DNA of 64,000 bases from Streptomyces cinnamoneus (GCF_002939475.1 NZ_PKFQ01000001.1:6259001-6323000); one strand, 5' to 3'. Numbered from the stretch's first letter, positions 16,788-25,602 are shown. Program-made: numbers and translations. Notes: generated by a model not told the origin, from the letters alone.

Positions 16788-17465
16788 TCAGGGCAGCTGC
16801 CAGTTCACCGGCGCCGCGCCCTGACGGGTGAGCAGGTCGTTGGCCCGGCTGAAGGGACGGGAGCCGAAGAAGCCGCGGTCGGCGGACATGGGTGAGGGAT
16901 GCGCGGACTCCACGCACGGCACTCCGCCCAGCAGCGGCCGCAGATTGCGCGCGTCGCGCCCCCACAGGACCGCCACCATCGGGCCGCCGCGCTCGACGAG
17001 GGCCCGGATCGCCTGCTCCGTGACCTCCTCCCAGCCCTTGCCCCGGTGTGCGGCGGGCTTGCGCGGGGCGGTGGTCAGGGCCCTGTTGAGCAGCAGGACG
17101 CCCTGCCGGGTCCACGGCGTGAGGTCGCCGTTGGACGGCCGGGGCAGCCCCAGGTCGGTCTGCATCTCGCGGTAGATGTTCTCCAGGCTGCCGGGCAGGG
17201 GCCGCACCTCGGGCGCGACCGAGAAGCTCAGACCGACGGCGTGGCCCGGCGTGGGATAGGGGTCCTGCCCCACGATCAGCACCCTCACCTCGTCGAACGG
17301 CTGCTGGAAAGCGCGCAGCACGTTCGCCCCCGAGGGCAGATAGGTCCGGCCCGCCGCGATCTCGGCGCGCAGGAAGTCGCCCATCGCGGCGATCCGCCCG
17401 GCCACCGGATCGAGCGCCTTGGCCCACCCCGACTCGACGATCTCGGTCAACGGTCGCGCAGCCAC
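16788..17465 (-). CDS. ung: Uracil-DNA glycosylase, family 1
   Basis: A 225-residue uracil-DNA glycosylase with the water-activating motif GQDPYPTPGHAVGLSFS (catalytic Asp), the uracil-recognition segment LLLNRALTT and the DNA-intercalation loop HPSPMSADRGFFGSRPFS. It removes uracil from DNA at the start of base-excision repair. The GTG at 17465 is preferred because GGGAGGGG lies upstream and the length then equals the family norm; a longer frame to 17519 adds a poor-quality N-terminus. Divergent from the SpoIIE-type gene. Confidence 0.95.
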   Translation of the reverse strand: MAARPLTEIVESGWAKALDPVAGRIAAMGDFLRAEIAAGRTYLPSGANVLRAFQQPFDEVRVLIVGQDPYPTPGHAVGLSFSVAPEVRPLPGSLENIYREMQTDLGLPRPSNGDLTPWTRQGVLLLNRALTTAPRKPAAHRGKGWEEVTEQAIRALVERGGPMVAVLWGRDARNLRPLLGGVPCVESAHPSPMSADRGFFGSRPFSRANDLLTRQGAAPVNWQLP

Positions 17466-17669
17466 AGCTGCCGCCCCTCCCTGTAACACGACTGGTCGCG
17501 GAGTGTTTCCGCAGGTCAAAGGCCGGACATGGGACTCACGGCCGTGCCCGGACCGGACCTACTATTGCGCAGATCCGCGGTCGTGCGCGAAAAGGGCCGG
17601 CATGCGGCGCAGGCCCCCGCGTGAGCCGTATCGTTCGCGCCGGGCGGAGCGGCGGGGTAGACATGGGGT

Positions 17670-20429
17670 ATGGCCCGAATCCGGGGCCGCTCCTGGAGGC
17701 CCTCGGGCCGCTCGTCCACCGGTCGGCGCCCAGGCGGCCGGCATGAGCGGCGACAGGGGCGCGAGGGGCCGCGGTCGTCGTGGGCTCGGCGACTGCGGTC
17801 GATGGCCAGTGCCCGCAGCGTCGCGGGCCAGATGTTCCTGCTCCAGGCCCTGATCGTGCTGCTGCTCGTGGTGGCCGCGTCGGTCACCCTGCTGTACCAG
17901 GCGCGCAGTGACCGCTTCCAGGCGGCGCGCGACCGCTCGCTCGCGGCCGCCGAGGCGTTCGCCCATGGCCCCGGCCTGGTGCAGACCATGCAAGGCCCGG
18001 ATCCCTCCGCCGTCCTCCAGCCGCTGACCCAGGCCGCCAGCAAGGAGGGCGGGGTCGACTTCCTCGTCGTGATGAACCGCGACGGCATCCGCTACACCCA
18101 CCCGGATCCGACCGAGATCGGCAAGAAGTTCGTCGGCACCATCGGGCCGTCGCTGGCCGGTCGCGTCACCATCGAGAGCGTCAACGGCCCCCTCGGCCAG
18201 GAACTGCAGGTCGTCGTGCCCGTCATGGACGCGCGCGGCAACGTCGTCGGGATGGTGTCCTCCGGGCTCAAGGTCAGCTCCGTGAGCAGCGCCGTCGACC
18301 AGCAGCTGCCGCTCGTCCTCGGCGCCGGCGCCGCCGCGCTCGCCCTGGCGACGGGCAGCACGGCGCTGGTGACCAGACGGCTGAGGCGCCAGACCCACGG
18401 GCTCGGGCCGTCCGAGATGACCCAGATGTACGAGCACCACGACGCGGTGCTGCACGCGGTGCGCGAGGGCGTGGTCATCGTCGGTGGGGACGGCCGGGTC
18501 CTGCTCGTCAACGACGAGGCCCGCCGGCTGCTGGGGCTGTCCCCGGACGCGGAGGGCCGCGACGTCGCCGGCCTGGGCCTCGACCCCCGAATGGCGGAAC
18601 TGCTGGCCTCCCGTCGCGTCGTCACCGACGAGGTCATCCCCGTCGGGGAACGGCTGGTCGCGGTGAACCAGCGGCCGACGGACCGCCGGGGCGGCCCGCC
18701 CGGCGCCGTGGCCACCCTGCGGGACTCCACCGAGCTGCGCGCGCTCGCCGGCAAGGCCGAGGTGGCGCGGGGCCGCCTGAGGCTGCTGTACGACGCGAGC
18801 GTGGCCATCGGCACCACCCTGGACGTCCAGCGCACGGCCGAGGAACTCGCGGAGGTGGCCTCCCCCCGGTTCGCCGACTACGTCTCCGTCGACCTCGCCG
18901 AGCCCGTCCTGCGCGGCGAGGAGCCGCGGATGGCCGTGGGCAGCGAGGCCCCCGAGCTGCGCCGGGTGGCGCTCAGCGGCACCCCGGACGACCACCCCCT
19001 CTACCGGGCGGGCGAGATCCACCGCTTCGCCTCCCCGACCCCGCAGGCCAAGGGCTTCATCAGCGGGCACGCCGTGCTCGTGCCCGACCTGGCGGCCTCC
19101 ACGGGCTGGCGCACCCAGGACACCGAACGCACCCAGGCGATCCTCGACTACGGCTTCCACTCGCTGATCACCGTGCCGCTCAAGGCGCGCGGCGTCCTCA
19201 TGGGGATCGTGAACTTCTGGCGCACCGGCGACAGCGAGACCTTCGAGGAGGACGACCTGTCCCTGGCCGAGGAGCTCACGGCCCGCGCCTCGGTGTGCAT
19301 CGACAACGCGCGGCGCTTCACCCGCGAGCACGCCATGGCCGTCACCCTCCAGCACAGCCTGCTGCCCCGCGGCGTGCCCGAGCAGAACGCCCTGGAGGTC
19401 GCCTACCGCTACCTGCCGGCCCAGGCCGGGGTCGGCGGCGACTGGTTCGACGTGATCCCGCTGCCGGGCGCCCGCGTCGCCCTGGTCGTGGGGGACGTGG
19501 TCGGCCACGGCCTGCACGCCGCCGCCACCATGGGCCGGCTGCGCACGGCCGTGCAGAACTTCTCCGCCCTCGACCTGCCGCCGGACGAACTCCTCGGCCA
19601 TCTGGACGAACTGGTGGGCCGCATCGACCAGGAGGCGGCCCCGGCGGACGACGAGGCCCTCATCGCCGGCGCGACCTGTCTGGTCGCGATCTACGACCCG
19701 TCCTCGGGCGTCTGCGCCATGGCGCGGGCCGGCCATCCCCTGCCCGCCCTGGTGCACCCGGAGGGCACCGTGGAGTTCCCCGAGCTGCCCGCGGGCCCCC
19801 CGCTGGGCCTGGGCGGACTGCCCTTCGAGGCCGCCGAGCTGCGGCTGCCCGAGGGCAGCAGCCTGGTGCTCTACACCGACGGCCTCGTCGAGGACCGCAA
19901 GCGGGACATCGACGCCGGGCTGGACATCCTGCGCCGCACACTGGCCTTCCCCGGCCGCTCGCCGCAGGAGACCTGCGAGGCGGTGCTCGGCGCCCTGCTG
20001 CCCTCCACGCAGAGCGACGACATCGCCCTGCTCGTCTCCCGCACCCGGGTCCTGGAGGCCGACAGGACCGCCGAGTGGGAGCTGCCCGCCGATCCCGCTG
20101 TCGTGGCCAGGGCCCGTGCCGACGTCACCCGTCAGCTGTCGCGCTGGGGCCTGGAGGAGGCGGTGTTCACCGCCGAGCTGATCCTGAGCGAGCTGATCAC
20201 CAACGCCATCCGGCACGCCTCGGGCCCCATCCGGGTGCGGCTGCTGCGGGACCGCATGCTCATCTGCGAGGTCTCCGACACCAGCAGCACCTCGCCCCAC
20301 CTGCGCTACGCGGCGGCTGAGGACGAGGGCGGCCGCGGCCTGTTCCTCGTCGCCCAGCTCGCCGAGCGCTGGGGCACCCGCTACATCCCCGACGGCAAGG
20401 TCATCTGGGCCGAACTCCCCCTCGCCTGA
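17670..20429 (+). CDS. Membrane sensor with PAS, GAF, PP2C/SpoIIE phosphatase and anti-sigma HATPase domains
   Basis: A 919-residue multidomain regulator. A basic N-terminus is followed by TM1 (about 53-76), an extracellular Cache-like sensor (DFLVVMNRDGIRYTHPDPTEIG, about 80-210), TM2 (about 213-235), a PAS domain (about 255-350), a GAF domain (about 365-540), a SpoIIE/PP2C phosphatase (VGGDWFDVIPLPG, VGDVVGHGLHAAATMG, LVLYTDGLVE, SDDIALLV) and a C-terminal RsbW-like ATPase (LSELITNAIRHA, GRGLFLVAQLAERWG). Such proteins act in partner-switching control of sigma factors, able both to phosphorylate and dephosphorylate anti-anti-sigma proteins. No anti-sigma antagonist gene is next to it. An internal ATG at 17802 would still include TM1. 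Confidence 0.92.
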   Translation: MARIRGRSWRPSGRSSTGRRPGGRHERRQGREGPRSSWARRLRSMASARSVAGQMFLLQALIVLLLVVAASVTLLYQARSDRFQAARDRSLAAAEAFAHGPGLVQTMQGPDPSAVLQPLTQAASKEGGVDFLVVMNRDGIRYTHPDPTEIGKKFVGTIGPSLAGRVTIESVNGPLGQELQVVVPVMDARGNVVGMVSSGLKVSSVSSAVDQQLPLVLGAGAAALALATGSTALVTRRLRRQTHGLGPSEMTQMYEHHDAVLHAVREGVVIVGGDGRVLLVNDEARRLLGLSPDAEGRDVAGLGLDPRMAELLASRRVVTDEVIPVGERLVAVNQRPTDRRGGPPGAVATLRDSTELRALAGKAEVARGRLRLLYDASVAIGTTLDVQRTAEELAEVASPRFADYVSVDLAEPVLRGEEPRMAVGSEAPELRRVALSGTPDDHPLYRAGEIHRFASPTPQAKGFISGHAVLVPDLAASTGWRTQDTERTQAILDYGFHSLITVPLKARGVLMGIVNFWRTGDSETFEEDDLSLAEELTARASVCIDNARRFTREHAMAVTLQHSLLPRGVPEQNALEVAYRYLPAQAGVGGDWFDVIPLPGARVALVVGDVVGHGLHAAATMGRLRTAVQNFSALDLPPDELLGHLDELVGRIDQEAAPADDEALIAGATCLVAIYDPSSGVCAMARAGHPLPALVHPEGTVEFPELPAGPPLGLGGLPFEAAELRLPEGSSLVLYTDGLVEDRKRDIDAGLDILRRTLAFPGRSPQETCEAVLGALLPSTQSDDIALLVSRTRVLEADRTAEWELPADPAVVARARADVTRQLSRWGLEEAVFTAELILSELITNAIRHASGPIRVRLLRDRMLICEVSDTSSTSPHLRYAAAEDEGGRGLFLVAQLAERWGTRYIPDGKVIWAELPLA

Positions 20430-20435
20430 AGGCCG

Positions 20436-20460
20436 CCGGCGGCCCGGGGCGGGCCGCCGG
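20436..20460. terminator. 11-bp perfect hairpin between convergent genes
   Basis: CCGGCGGCCCG (20436-20446) and CGGGCCGCCGG (20450-20460) with a 3-base loop, just after the SpoIIE-type stop and before the Old Yellow Enzyme stop. Likely two-way terminator. Confidence 0.75.
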
Positions 20461-20468
20461 TCACGGCC

Positions 20469-21563
20469 TCACAGGGACCGGGCGTACTGCGGCGGCACGT
20501 AGGACTTCGCCCCCAGCTCCCTGGCGGCGCGGCGGGCCCAGGACGGGTCGCGCAGCAGCTCGCGGCCGAGCAGCACCGCGTCGGCCTCGCCGTTGGCGAC
20601 GATCTTGTCGGCCTGCCCGGGCTCGGTGATGAGGCCCGCCACGGCGGTGGGCAGCCCGGTCTCGTCCTTGACCCGCCGCGCGAACGGGACCTGGTAGCCG
20701 GGGGCCGCGGGGATGCGCGCGCCGGGCGCGATGCCGCCGGTGGAGACGTCGAGCAGATCGACGCCGTGGGCGCGCAGCTCACGGGCCAGGCGCACGGTGT
20801 CGTCGCCGGTCCAGCCCTCGCGCGGGTCCTCGGGGTCCTCGGTGAGCCAGTCGGTCGCGGAGACCCGGAAGAACACGGGCTTGTCCGCGGGCCATACGGC
20901 GCGGACCGCGTCCACGATCTCCAGCGCGAGGCGGACGCGGTTGTCGAAGGAGCCGCCGTACGCGTCGGTGCGGTGGTTGGTGAGCGGGGAGAGGAACTCG
21001 TGGATCAGATAGCCGTGGGCCCCGTGCACCTCGACGACCTCGAAGCCGGCGGCCAGGGCGCGCCGTGCCGCCGCACGGAACTGCTCGACGATCTCCTTGA
21101 TCTGCGGCACCGTCAGCTCCGTGGGCACCAGGTGCCCCTCCTCGAACGGCAGCGCGCTGGGGGCGACCGGCTGCCAGCCCTCCTCGGTCCTGACGGGCCC
21201 GCCGCCGCGCCAGGGCAGGTCGGTCGACGCCTTGCGACCGGCGTGGGCTATCTGGATGCCGGGGACGGAGCCGTGCTCCTTGAGGAAGGCGGTGATGCGC
21301 CGCAGGGCCTCGGCCTGGGTGTCGTTCCAGATCCCCAGGTCTCCGGGGCTGATGCGGCCCTCGGGGCTGACGGCGGTCGCCTCCACGAGGATCAGGCCGG
21401 TGCCGCCGGCGGCCCGGGCGGCGTAGTGCGAGAAGTGCCAGTCGTCCGCCACACCCGCGTTCGGCCCGAAGGCCTCGGCCGAGTACTGGCACATCGGTGC
21501 CATCCAGACGCGGTTGGGGAAGGTCAGCGAGCGAAGGGTGTAGGACTCGAACAGGGCACTCAC
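20469..21563 (-). CDS. NADH:flavin oxidoreductase, Old Yellow Enzyme family (YqjM-like)
   Basis: A 364-residue TIM-barrel FMN ene-reductase. Class markers of the YqjM type are present: NRVWMAPMCQYSAEA near the N-terminus with the redox-tuning Cys, IQIAHAGRKAS, HGAHGYLIHEFLSPLTNHRTD with the substrate-binding histidines, and GRELLRDP at the phosphate site. It would reduce activated alkenes or quinones using NAD(P)H. The divergent ArsR-type regulator and three operators in front of the gene suggest induction by an electrophile or quinone. That inducer is inference. Confidence 0.93.
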   Translation of the reverse strand: MSALFESYTLRSLTFPNRVWMAPMCQYSAEAFGPNAGVADDWHFSHYAARAAGGTGLILVEATAVSPEGRISPGDLGIWNDTQAEALRRITAFLKEHGSVPGIQIAHAGRKASTDLPWRGGGPVRTEEGWQPVAPSALPFEEGHLVPTELTVPQIKEIVEQFRAAARRALAAGFEVVEVHGAHGYLIHEFLSPLTNHRTDAYGGSFDNRVRLALEIVDAVRAVWPADKPVFFRVSATDWLTEDPEDPREGWTGDDTVRLARELRAHGVDLLDVSTGGIAPGARIPAAPGYQVPFARRVKDETGLPTAVAGLITEPGQADKIVANGEADAVLLGRELLRDPSWARRAARELGAKSYVPPQYARSL

Positions 21564-21617
21564 GACAGGCTCCGTTTCGCTTCGGTTCGTTGGCTCGGTT
21601 CTCTGCGAGCCGATGCT

Positions 21618-21703
21618 CGTACGATAGCCATCGTAGTACGGGAGTTGTCAAACTACGAGAACCTTCGAACTATGGGGACTCTTGAATTACGAGGGTTCTC
21701 GTA
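21618..21703. promoter_or_regulatory. Divergent OYE/ArsR promoter with three operators spaced 34 bp
   Basis: Three sites share a 6-4-6 pattern: TACGAT-AGCC-ATCGTA at 21620-21635 (perfect), TACGAG-AACC-TTCGAA at 21654-21669 (imperfect) and TACGAG-GGTT-CTCGTA at 21688-21703 (perfect). Their centres are exactly 34 bases apart. On the minus strand TTGACA (21646-21651) with GCTATC 17 bases further on is a good promoter for the oxidoreductase, and it overlaps sites 1 and 2. On the plus strand TTGTCA (21645-21650) and AACTAT could serve the regulator. Confidence 0.75.
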
Positions 21704-21749
21704 CGATGGACACCGGACACCCGCCCCGAACCGACGACCAGGAGCAGCC

Positions 21750-22109
21750 GTGCAGACACCGAACCCGAGCCGCTCCCTCGCACACCCGGAGACCGGGGAG
21801 ATCCGCCTCGAAGGAGTGCTGCACGCCCTGTCCGACCCCATGCGCCTGCTGATCACCCAGGAGCTGGCGGCGGCGGGCGAGGCCGAGCTGTCCTGCTCGG
21901 TCTTCGACCTGCCCGTCAGCAAGTCCACGACCACGCACCACTTCCGGGTGCTCCGCGAGAGCGGCGTCGTCCGGCAGGTCTACCGCGGCACGGCCAAGAT
22001 GAACTCCCTGCGCCGCGACGACCTCGACGCCCTCTTCCCCGGCCTCCTCGACAGCGTCCTGTCCGCCCACGCCGCCCAGACGGCACGACTGGGCGACGCC
22101 CGGGCCTGA
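21750..22109 (+). CDS. ArsR-type winged-helix transcriptional regulator
   Basis: A 119-residue winged-helix repressor: GVLHALSDPMRLLITQELAA (helices 1-2), DLPVSKSTTTHHFRVLRESG (recognition helix), VVRQVYRGTAKMNSL (wing). One cysteine, in LSCSVFDLP just before the recognition helix, could act as an oxidation or electrophile sensor. The GTG at 21750 is preceded by AGGAG. A much longer frame upstream runs through the promoter and antisense to the oxidoreductase and is rejected. The gene is divergent from the ene-reductase and very probably controls it. Confidence 0.88.
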   Translation: MQTPNPSRSLAHPETGEIRLEGVLHALSDPMRLLITQELAAAGEAELSCSVFDLPVSKSTTTHHFRVLRESGVVRQVYRGTAKMNSLRRDDLDALFPGLLDSVLSAHAAQTARLGDARA

Positions 22110-22172
22110 CGCGGGCCCCACGCCGCCGGACCCGCGCCCGCACAGGGGGCGACGGACCGGAGCGGGTACGGC

Positions 22173-23522
22173 TCAGGGGCCGCCGCGCGCCGCCGTGAGC
22201 AGACCGTCCCAGTCCGGGATCTTCACCGTGCCCCGCCCCAGCCGGCGCCCCAGCGCGGCCTCCGCCGCCTCGATGCCCAGCCAGCCCGGCCACTCCACCG
22301 GCTCCAGCCCGCCCGACCGCAGGCCCTCCCGCGGATCGGCGGGCAACGTGCGCGACGCGAGCGCCCGCGCGTCGGCGAGCAGGGACGACACGGTCTCCTT
22401 GGCGCACGGACGATTGGTGCCGATCACCCCGGTCGGCCCCCGCTTGATCCAGCCCGCGACGTACTCCCCGGCGGACGGCAGGCCCTCGCGCAGCACCCGC
22501 CCCCGCTCGTGCGGAACCGTTCCGCTGCCGGCGTCGAACGGCAGCCCCGGGATGGGCACGCCCCGGTAGCCCACCGACCGCAGCACCAGCTGCGCCTCGA
22601 TCTCCTCGAAGCGACCCGTGCCCACCACGCCGCCGTGCCCGTCCGGCACCGTCCGCTCGAAGCGCACCGCCCGCACCGCGTCCTCGCCGAGCAGTGCCAC
22701 GGGCCGCAGGAAGAACCGCAACCGGATCCGCCGCCCCCGTCCGCCGGCGGGCTCCCCGGTCCAGCCCCGCAGCACCTCCACGTTGCGCCGGACGGGTCCC
22801 GGCAGCCCGGACGGGTCGTCCCACGCCGGGTCCAGCGCCACCTCGTCCGCCCGTACGAGCGCCTCGGCACCCGGCAGCGCCCCCAGCTCGCGCAGCTCCT
22901 TCGTGGTGAACTTCGCCTGCGCCGGACCCCGTCGGCCGACCATGTGGACGTCCGTCACCCGGCTGTCGGCGAGCGCCGCCAGGGCCGCGTCGGGCACGTC
23001 GGTGTGCCGCAGCTCGTGCGCCCCGCGCGCCAGCACCCGGGCCACGTCGACCGCCACGTTGCCGACCCCGATGACCACGGCCGACCGCGCGCCCAGCACG
23101 AACCCGCCCGGCGCCGCGTCCGGGTGGGCGCTGTACCAGGAGACGAACTCGGTGGCCGAGAAGCTCCCCGGCAGCTCCTCCCCGGGAACGCCCAGCCGCC
23201 GGTCGGCCGCGGCGCCCACGCAGTAGACCACCGCGTGGTACAGCTCCAGCAGCCGCCGCGGGGCCAGCCCGCCCGGCCCGTCGCCCACGGGGACGTTGCC
23301 GAAGAAGGAGACGCCCGGGTGTTCCAGCGCCACCCGGAGGGTGCTCTGCAACGACTTGATCTTCTCGTGGTCGGGGGCGACCCCGTAGCGCACCAGCCCG
23401 TAAGGGCACGGCAGCCGGTCGAGGACGTCCACCGTCACCCCGGGGACGGTCTCCTGCTGCACCAGGGCCTGGGCGGTGTAGACCCCGCTCGGCCCCGATC
23501 CCACCACTGCGACGCGAAGCAC
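22173..23522 (-). CDS. fprA: Ferredoxin/adrenodoxin-NADP+ reductase (FprA-like)
   Basis: A 449-residue FAD/NADP oxidoreductase of the adrenodoxin-reductase type. The FAD motif is VAVVGSGPSGVYTAQAL, followed by CPYGLVRYGVAPDHEKIK; the NADP site is VVIGVGNVAVDVARVL with the arginines of MVGRRGPAQAKFT; the C-terminal FAD contact is YVAGWIKRGPTGVIGTNRPC. It passes electrons from NADPH to ferredoxins, usually for cytochrome P450s. No P450 or ferredoxin gene is in this window. Start at ATG 23522. Confidence 0.93.
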   Translation of the reverse strand: MLRVAVVGSGPSGVYTAQALVQQETVPGVTVDVLDRLPCPYGLVRYGVAPDHEKIKSLQSTLRVALEHPGVSFFGNVPVGDGPGGLAPRRLLELYHAVVYCVGAAADRRLGVPGEELPGSFSATEFVSWYSAHPDAAPGGFVLGARSAVVIGVGNVAVDVARVLARGAHELRHTDVPDAALAALADSRVTDVHMVGRRGPAQAKFTTKELRELGALPGAEALVRADEVALDPAWDDPSGLPGPVRRNVEVLRGWTGEPAGGRGRRIRLRFFLRPVALLGEDAVRAVRFERTVPDGHGGVVGTGRFEEIEAQLVLRSVGYRGVPIPGLPFDAGSGTVPHERGRVLREGLPSAGEYVAGWIKRGPTGVIGTNRPCAKETVSSLLADARALASRTLPADPREGLRSGGLEPVEWPGWLGIEAAEAALGRRLGRGTVKIPDWDGLLTAARGGP

Positions 23523-23597
23523 GGAGGGACTCCTTCCCGCGACTGCGTCCAGGATCGCACCGGCGACGCCCGCACGGCAGGGGCACGGCCGGACGCC

Positions 23598-24215
23598 TCA
23601 CACGCCCGGCGCAGCCGGCTCGGCGGCCGGGGGCACGCCCAGCTCCCAGGCCAGGCCGTAGCGCTGGAACAGCTCCGCCCGCAGCCGTTCGGCGGGCATC
23701 GGCGCGCCCGGCAGCAGGATCGCCACCACCGCCCCCATCAGCAGGGCGCGCAGCAGGCGGTAGTCGGTGTCGGGGTCGGGAGAGCCGTAGCGGGCCACGG
23801 TGTCGCGCAGCAGGAACGCCAGCCGCTGCTGCTCCGGGCACTGGATGAAGCCCTCGGCGGTCAGGATGTGGGCCATGTGCGTGCGCATCAGCAGCGGCCG
23901 CTCGCGCGCCAGCCCCAGCACGGCGTCGATGGCCCTGGCCAGCAGCTCGTGCCCGTCCTCGGTCAGGGGCTCGCGCCCCAGGAAGGACGCCAGCTCACGG
24001 TGCATCAGACGGTGCACGGCGGACTGCAGCAGCTGCCGCTTGCCCGGGAAGTAGTACGACACCAGCCCGCGCGCGGCCCCCGCCCGGTCGGCGATGTCCG
24101 CCAGCGTCGTCGCCTCGTACCCCCGCTCGCCCACCAGCTCGACGGTGGCCTGCAGGAGGCGCTCGCAGGAGCGGCGGCGCAACTCCTCGTTGACCGCTGC
24201 GCTTCGCGGAGACAT
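23598..24215 (-). CDS. TetR family transcriptional regulator
   Basis: A 205-residue TetR regulator. The N-terminal DNA-binding domain reads LLQATVELVGERGYEATTLA and DIADRAGAARGLVSYYFPGK. The C-terminal part has a ligand-pocket composition with MRTHMAHILTAEG. The ATG at 24215 is preceded by AGGAG at good spacing; a longer frame to 24449 includes promoter sequence. A palindrome just upstream is a likely autoregulatory operator. Neighbours are fprA (downstream, same strand) and a TVP38-type gene (upstream, same strand); fprA could be a target, but this is not shown. Confidence 0.9.
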   Translation of the reverse strand: MSPRSAAVNEELRRRSCERLLQATVELVGERGYEATTLADIADRAGAARGLVSYYFPGKRQLLQSAVHRLMHRELASFLGREPLTEDGHELLARAIDAVLGLARERPLLMRTHMAHILTAEGFIQCPEQQRLAFLLRDTVARYGSPDPDTDYRLLRALLMGAVVAILLPGAPMPAERLRAELFQRYGLAWELGVPPAAEPAAPGV

Positions 24216-24236
24216 GCGTTTAACTCCTGCGTTGAC

Positions 24237-24249
24237 TGGCTCCGAGCCA
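24237..24249. promoter_or_regulatory. TetR operator candidate (TGGCTC-C-GAGCCA)
   Basis: A perfect 13-base palindrome with 6-base arms around one C, 22 bases upstream of the TetR start. It overlaps the probable promoter zone, where a repressor would block it. Confidence 0.5.
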
Positions 24250-24360
24250 ATATACTCAGCGCGTACCGGGTTGTCCCGCCCGAGAGCGGGGCGGGAACCG
24301 GTGTGGCCGCTGATTCGGGCGATGCGGGGGATCGTCCGAGTCGGCGGCTTTCGCATGTCC

Positions 24361-24383
24361 GGGGGCCGTTCGCGACGGCCCCC
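24361..24383. terminator. 9-bp hairpin after the TVP38-type gene
   Basis: GGGGGCCGT (24361-24369) and ACGGCCCCC (24375-24383) around TCGCG lie downstream of the TVP38-type stop on the minus strand and upstream of tetR. Likely terminator separating the two. Confidence 0.65.
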
Positions 24384-24411
24384 CTCGCCGTCTCCCTCCG
24401 GGCGCCTCGCG

Positions 24412-25158
24412 TCAGGGTGACGTCTCGCGGTCCGCCGGGCGCCCGGCACGCCGCCGTGGGCGGAACCGCATCCGCCCCTTCTTGCGCCAGGCCACGACGA
24501 CGGCCGCGGCGCCGGTCACCGCGATGAAGGCCGTGGCCGCGAGGAACGGGAGCGAGGTGGGCGACGCCGCGTGCCCGCCCGCGATCACGTAGGCCGTGGT
24601 GGTGGGCGTGCAGCCGAGCGCCGTGGCCAGCAGGAAGGGCAGCCACCCCATCCGCGACACGGCGGCGCAGTAGTTCACCGCCGCGAACGGCAGTCCCGGG
24701 AACAGCCGCAGCGCCAGCATCGACCGGAAGCCGTGCCGGCTCAGCTGCCGGTCTGCGGCCCTCAGCCACCGCCCGCGCAGCAGCGGGCGCAGCGCGTCCT
24801 GCCCCAGCAGCCGCCCCAGCCCGAACGCGACGGCCGAGCCCAGCACCGTGCCCACGACGGCCACCACGGTGCCGAGCGGGCCGCCGAAGAGCGCGCCGGC
24901 GGCGAGGTTGAGCACGGGGCGCGGCACGAACGCCGCGGTGCACAGCCCGTAGGCGCCGGTGAAGAGCAGCATCGCCGTCCCGCCGGACAGCCGGTGCGGC
25001 CAGCCCTCGGTGAGCAGCCGCTCGGGACGGCACACCAGCACGGCCGCCACGGCACAGGCGAGCAGCACGACGAGCAGACCCAGCCGGAACCACGGGGACA
25101 GCAGCGCTCGGGTGCGGCGCTCGGCGAGGCCGGGTGGCGGCACGGCGGGATCGAACAT
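24412..25158 (-). CDS. TVP38/TMEM64 family (VTT domain) membrane protein
   Basis: A 248-residue integral membrane protein. Helices are visible at about residues 24-42, 60-80, 85-110 and three more up to residue 225. The VTT/SNARE-assoc core has FGGPLGTVVAVVGTVLGSAV, then the family-typical RLFPGLPFAAVNYCAAVSRM. The C-terminus is a basic tail (KKGRMRFRPRRR). Family members are DedA relatives thought to move or scramble lipids; function here is unproved. ATG at 25158 gives MFDPAVPPPG; there is no strong ribosome site, so the start may shift. Confidence 0.85.
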   Translation of the reverse strand: MFDPAVPPPGLAERRTRALLSPWFRLGLLVVLLACAVAAVLVCRPERLLTEGWPHRLSGGTAMLLFTGAYGLCTAAFVPRPVLNLAAGALFGGPLGTVVAVVGTVLGSAVAFGLGRLLGQDALRPLLRGRWLRAADRQLSRHGFRSMLALRLFPGLPFAAVNYCAAVSRMGWLPFLLATALGCTPTTTAYVIAGGHAASPTSLPFLAATAFIAVTGAAAVVVAWRKKGRMRFRPRRRAGRPADRETSP

Positions 25159-25335
25159 CGAAGGAGCGTAACCGACTCCTCCACCCGCCCGGGGTGCCGA
25201 AGCGTCACCCGGCACGGAAGCAGAAGCGAACGGTCACTTTTCGTTCGCCCGACCGGCCCCGGACCGTCGCGAGGACGACAGCCTCGCGCACATATTCACG
25301 TGCCCTTCCACCAGGCCCGTCCTACAGTTGCGGCC

Positions 25336-25551
25336 ATGGAGGAGCGGCGGGAGGGGGCGGTCGAACGGGCCGGGCAGATGGCGCTGTTCGTGGCGGCGGA
25401 GCGCCGGGCGAGGCTCGCCCTGCGACAGGGGCACCTGGAGAAGGTGCTCACCGCCCAGCAGCTCAAGGCGGTCGTCCGGCACATGATCCAGACGTGGCTC
25501 GACGGTTTCACGACCGGCCGGAACCAGCGCTCCGGAGGCGACGAGGACTAG
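25336..25551 (+). CDS. Small conserved-looking hypothetical protein (71 residues)
   Basis: A 71-residue, highly charged, mostly helical protein: MEERREGAVERAGQMALFVA at the start, then AQQLKAVVRHMIQTWLDGF. No known motif or membrane segment. Codon use matches its neighbours, and it is followed 51 bases later by the SpeE-like gene on the same strand, so the two are probably co-transcribed. I do not recognise the family and give no function. Confidence 0.6.
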   Translation: MEERREGAVERAGQMALFVAAERRARLALRQGHLEKVLTAQQLKAVVRHMIQTWLDGFTTGRNQRSGGDED

Positions 25552-25602
25552 GGGGTGCCCGACGTGGCACCGGCCGGTCGCCCGGGTCGGCACAATGGGG
25601 GA

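Noticed and set aside
17562..20300. A 912-codon frame opposite the SpoIIE-type gene
   Set aside because: Shadow of a GC-rich gene; no recognisable domain.
22173..23522. A cytochrome P450 electron-transfer cluster around fprA
   Set aside because: No P450 or ferredoxin gene is found nearby.
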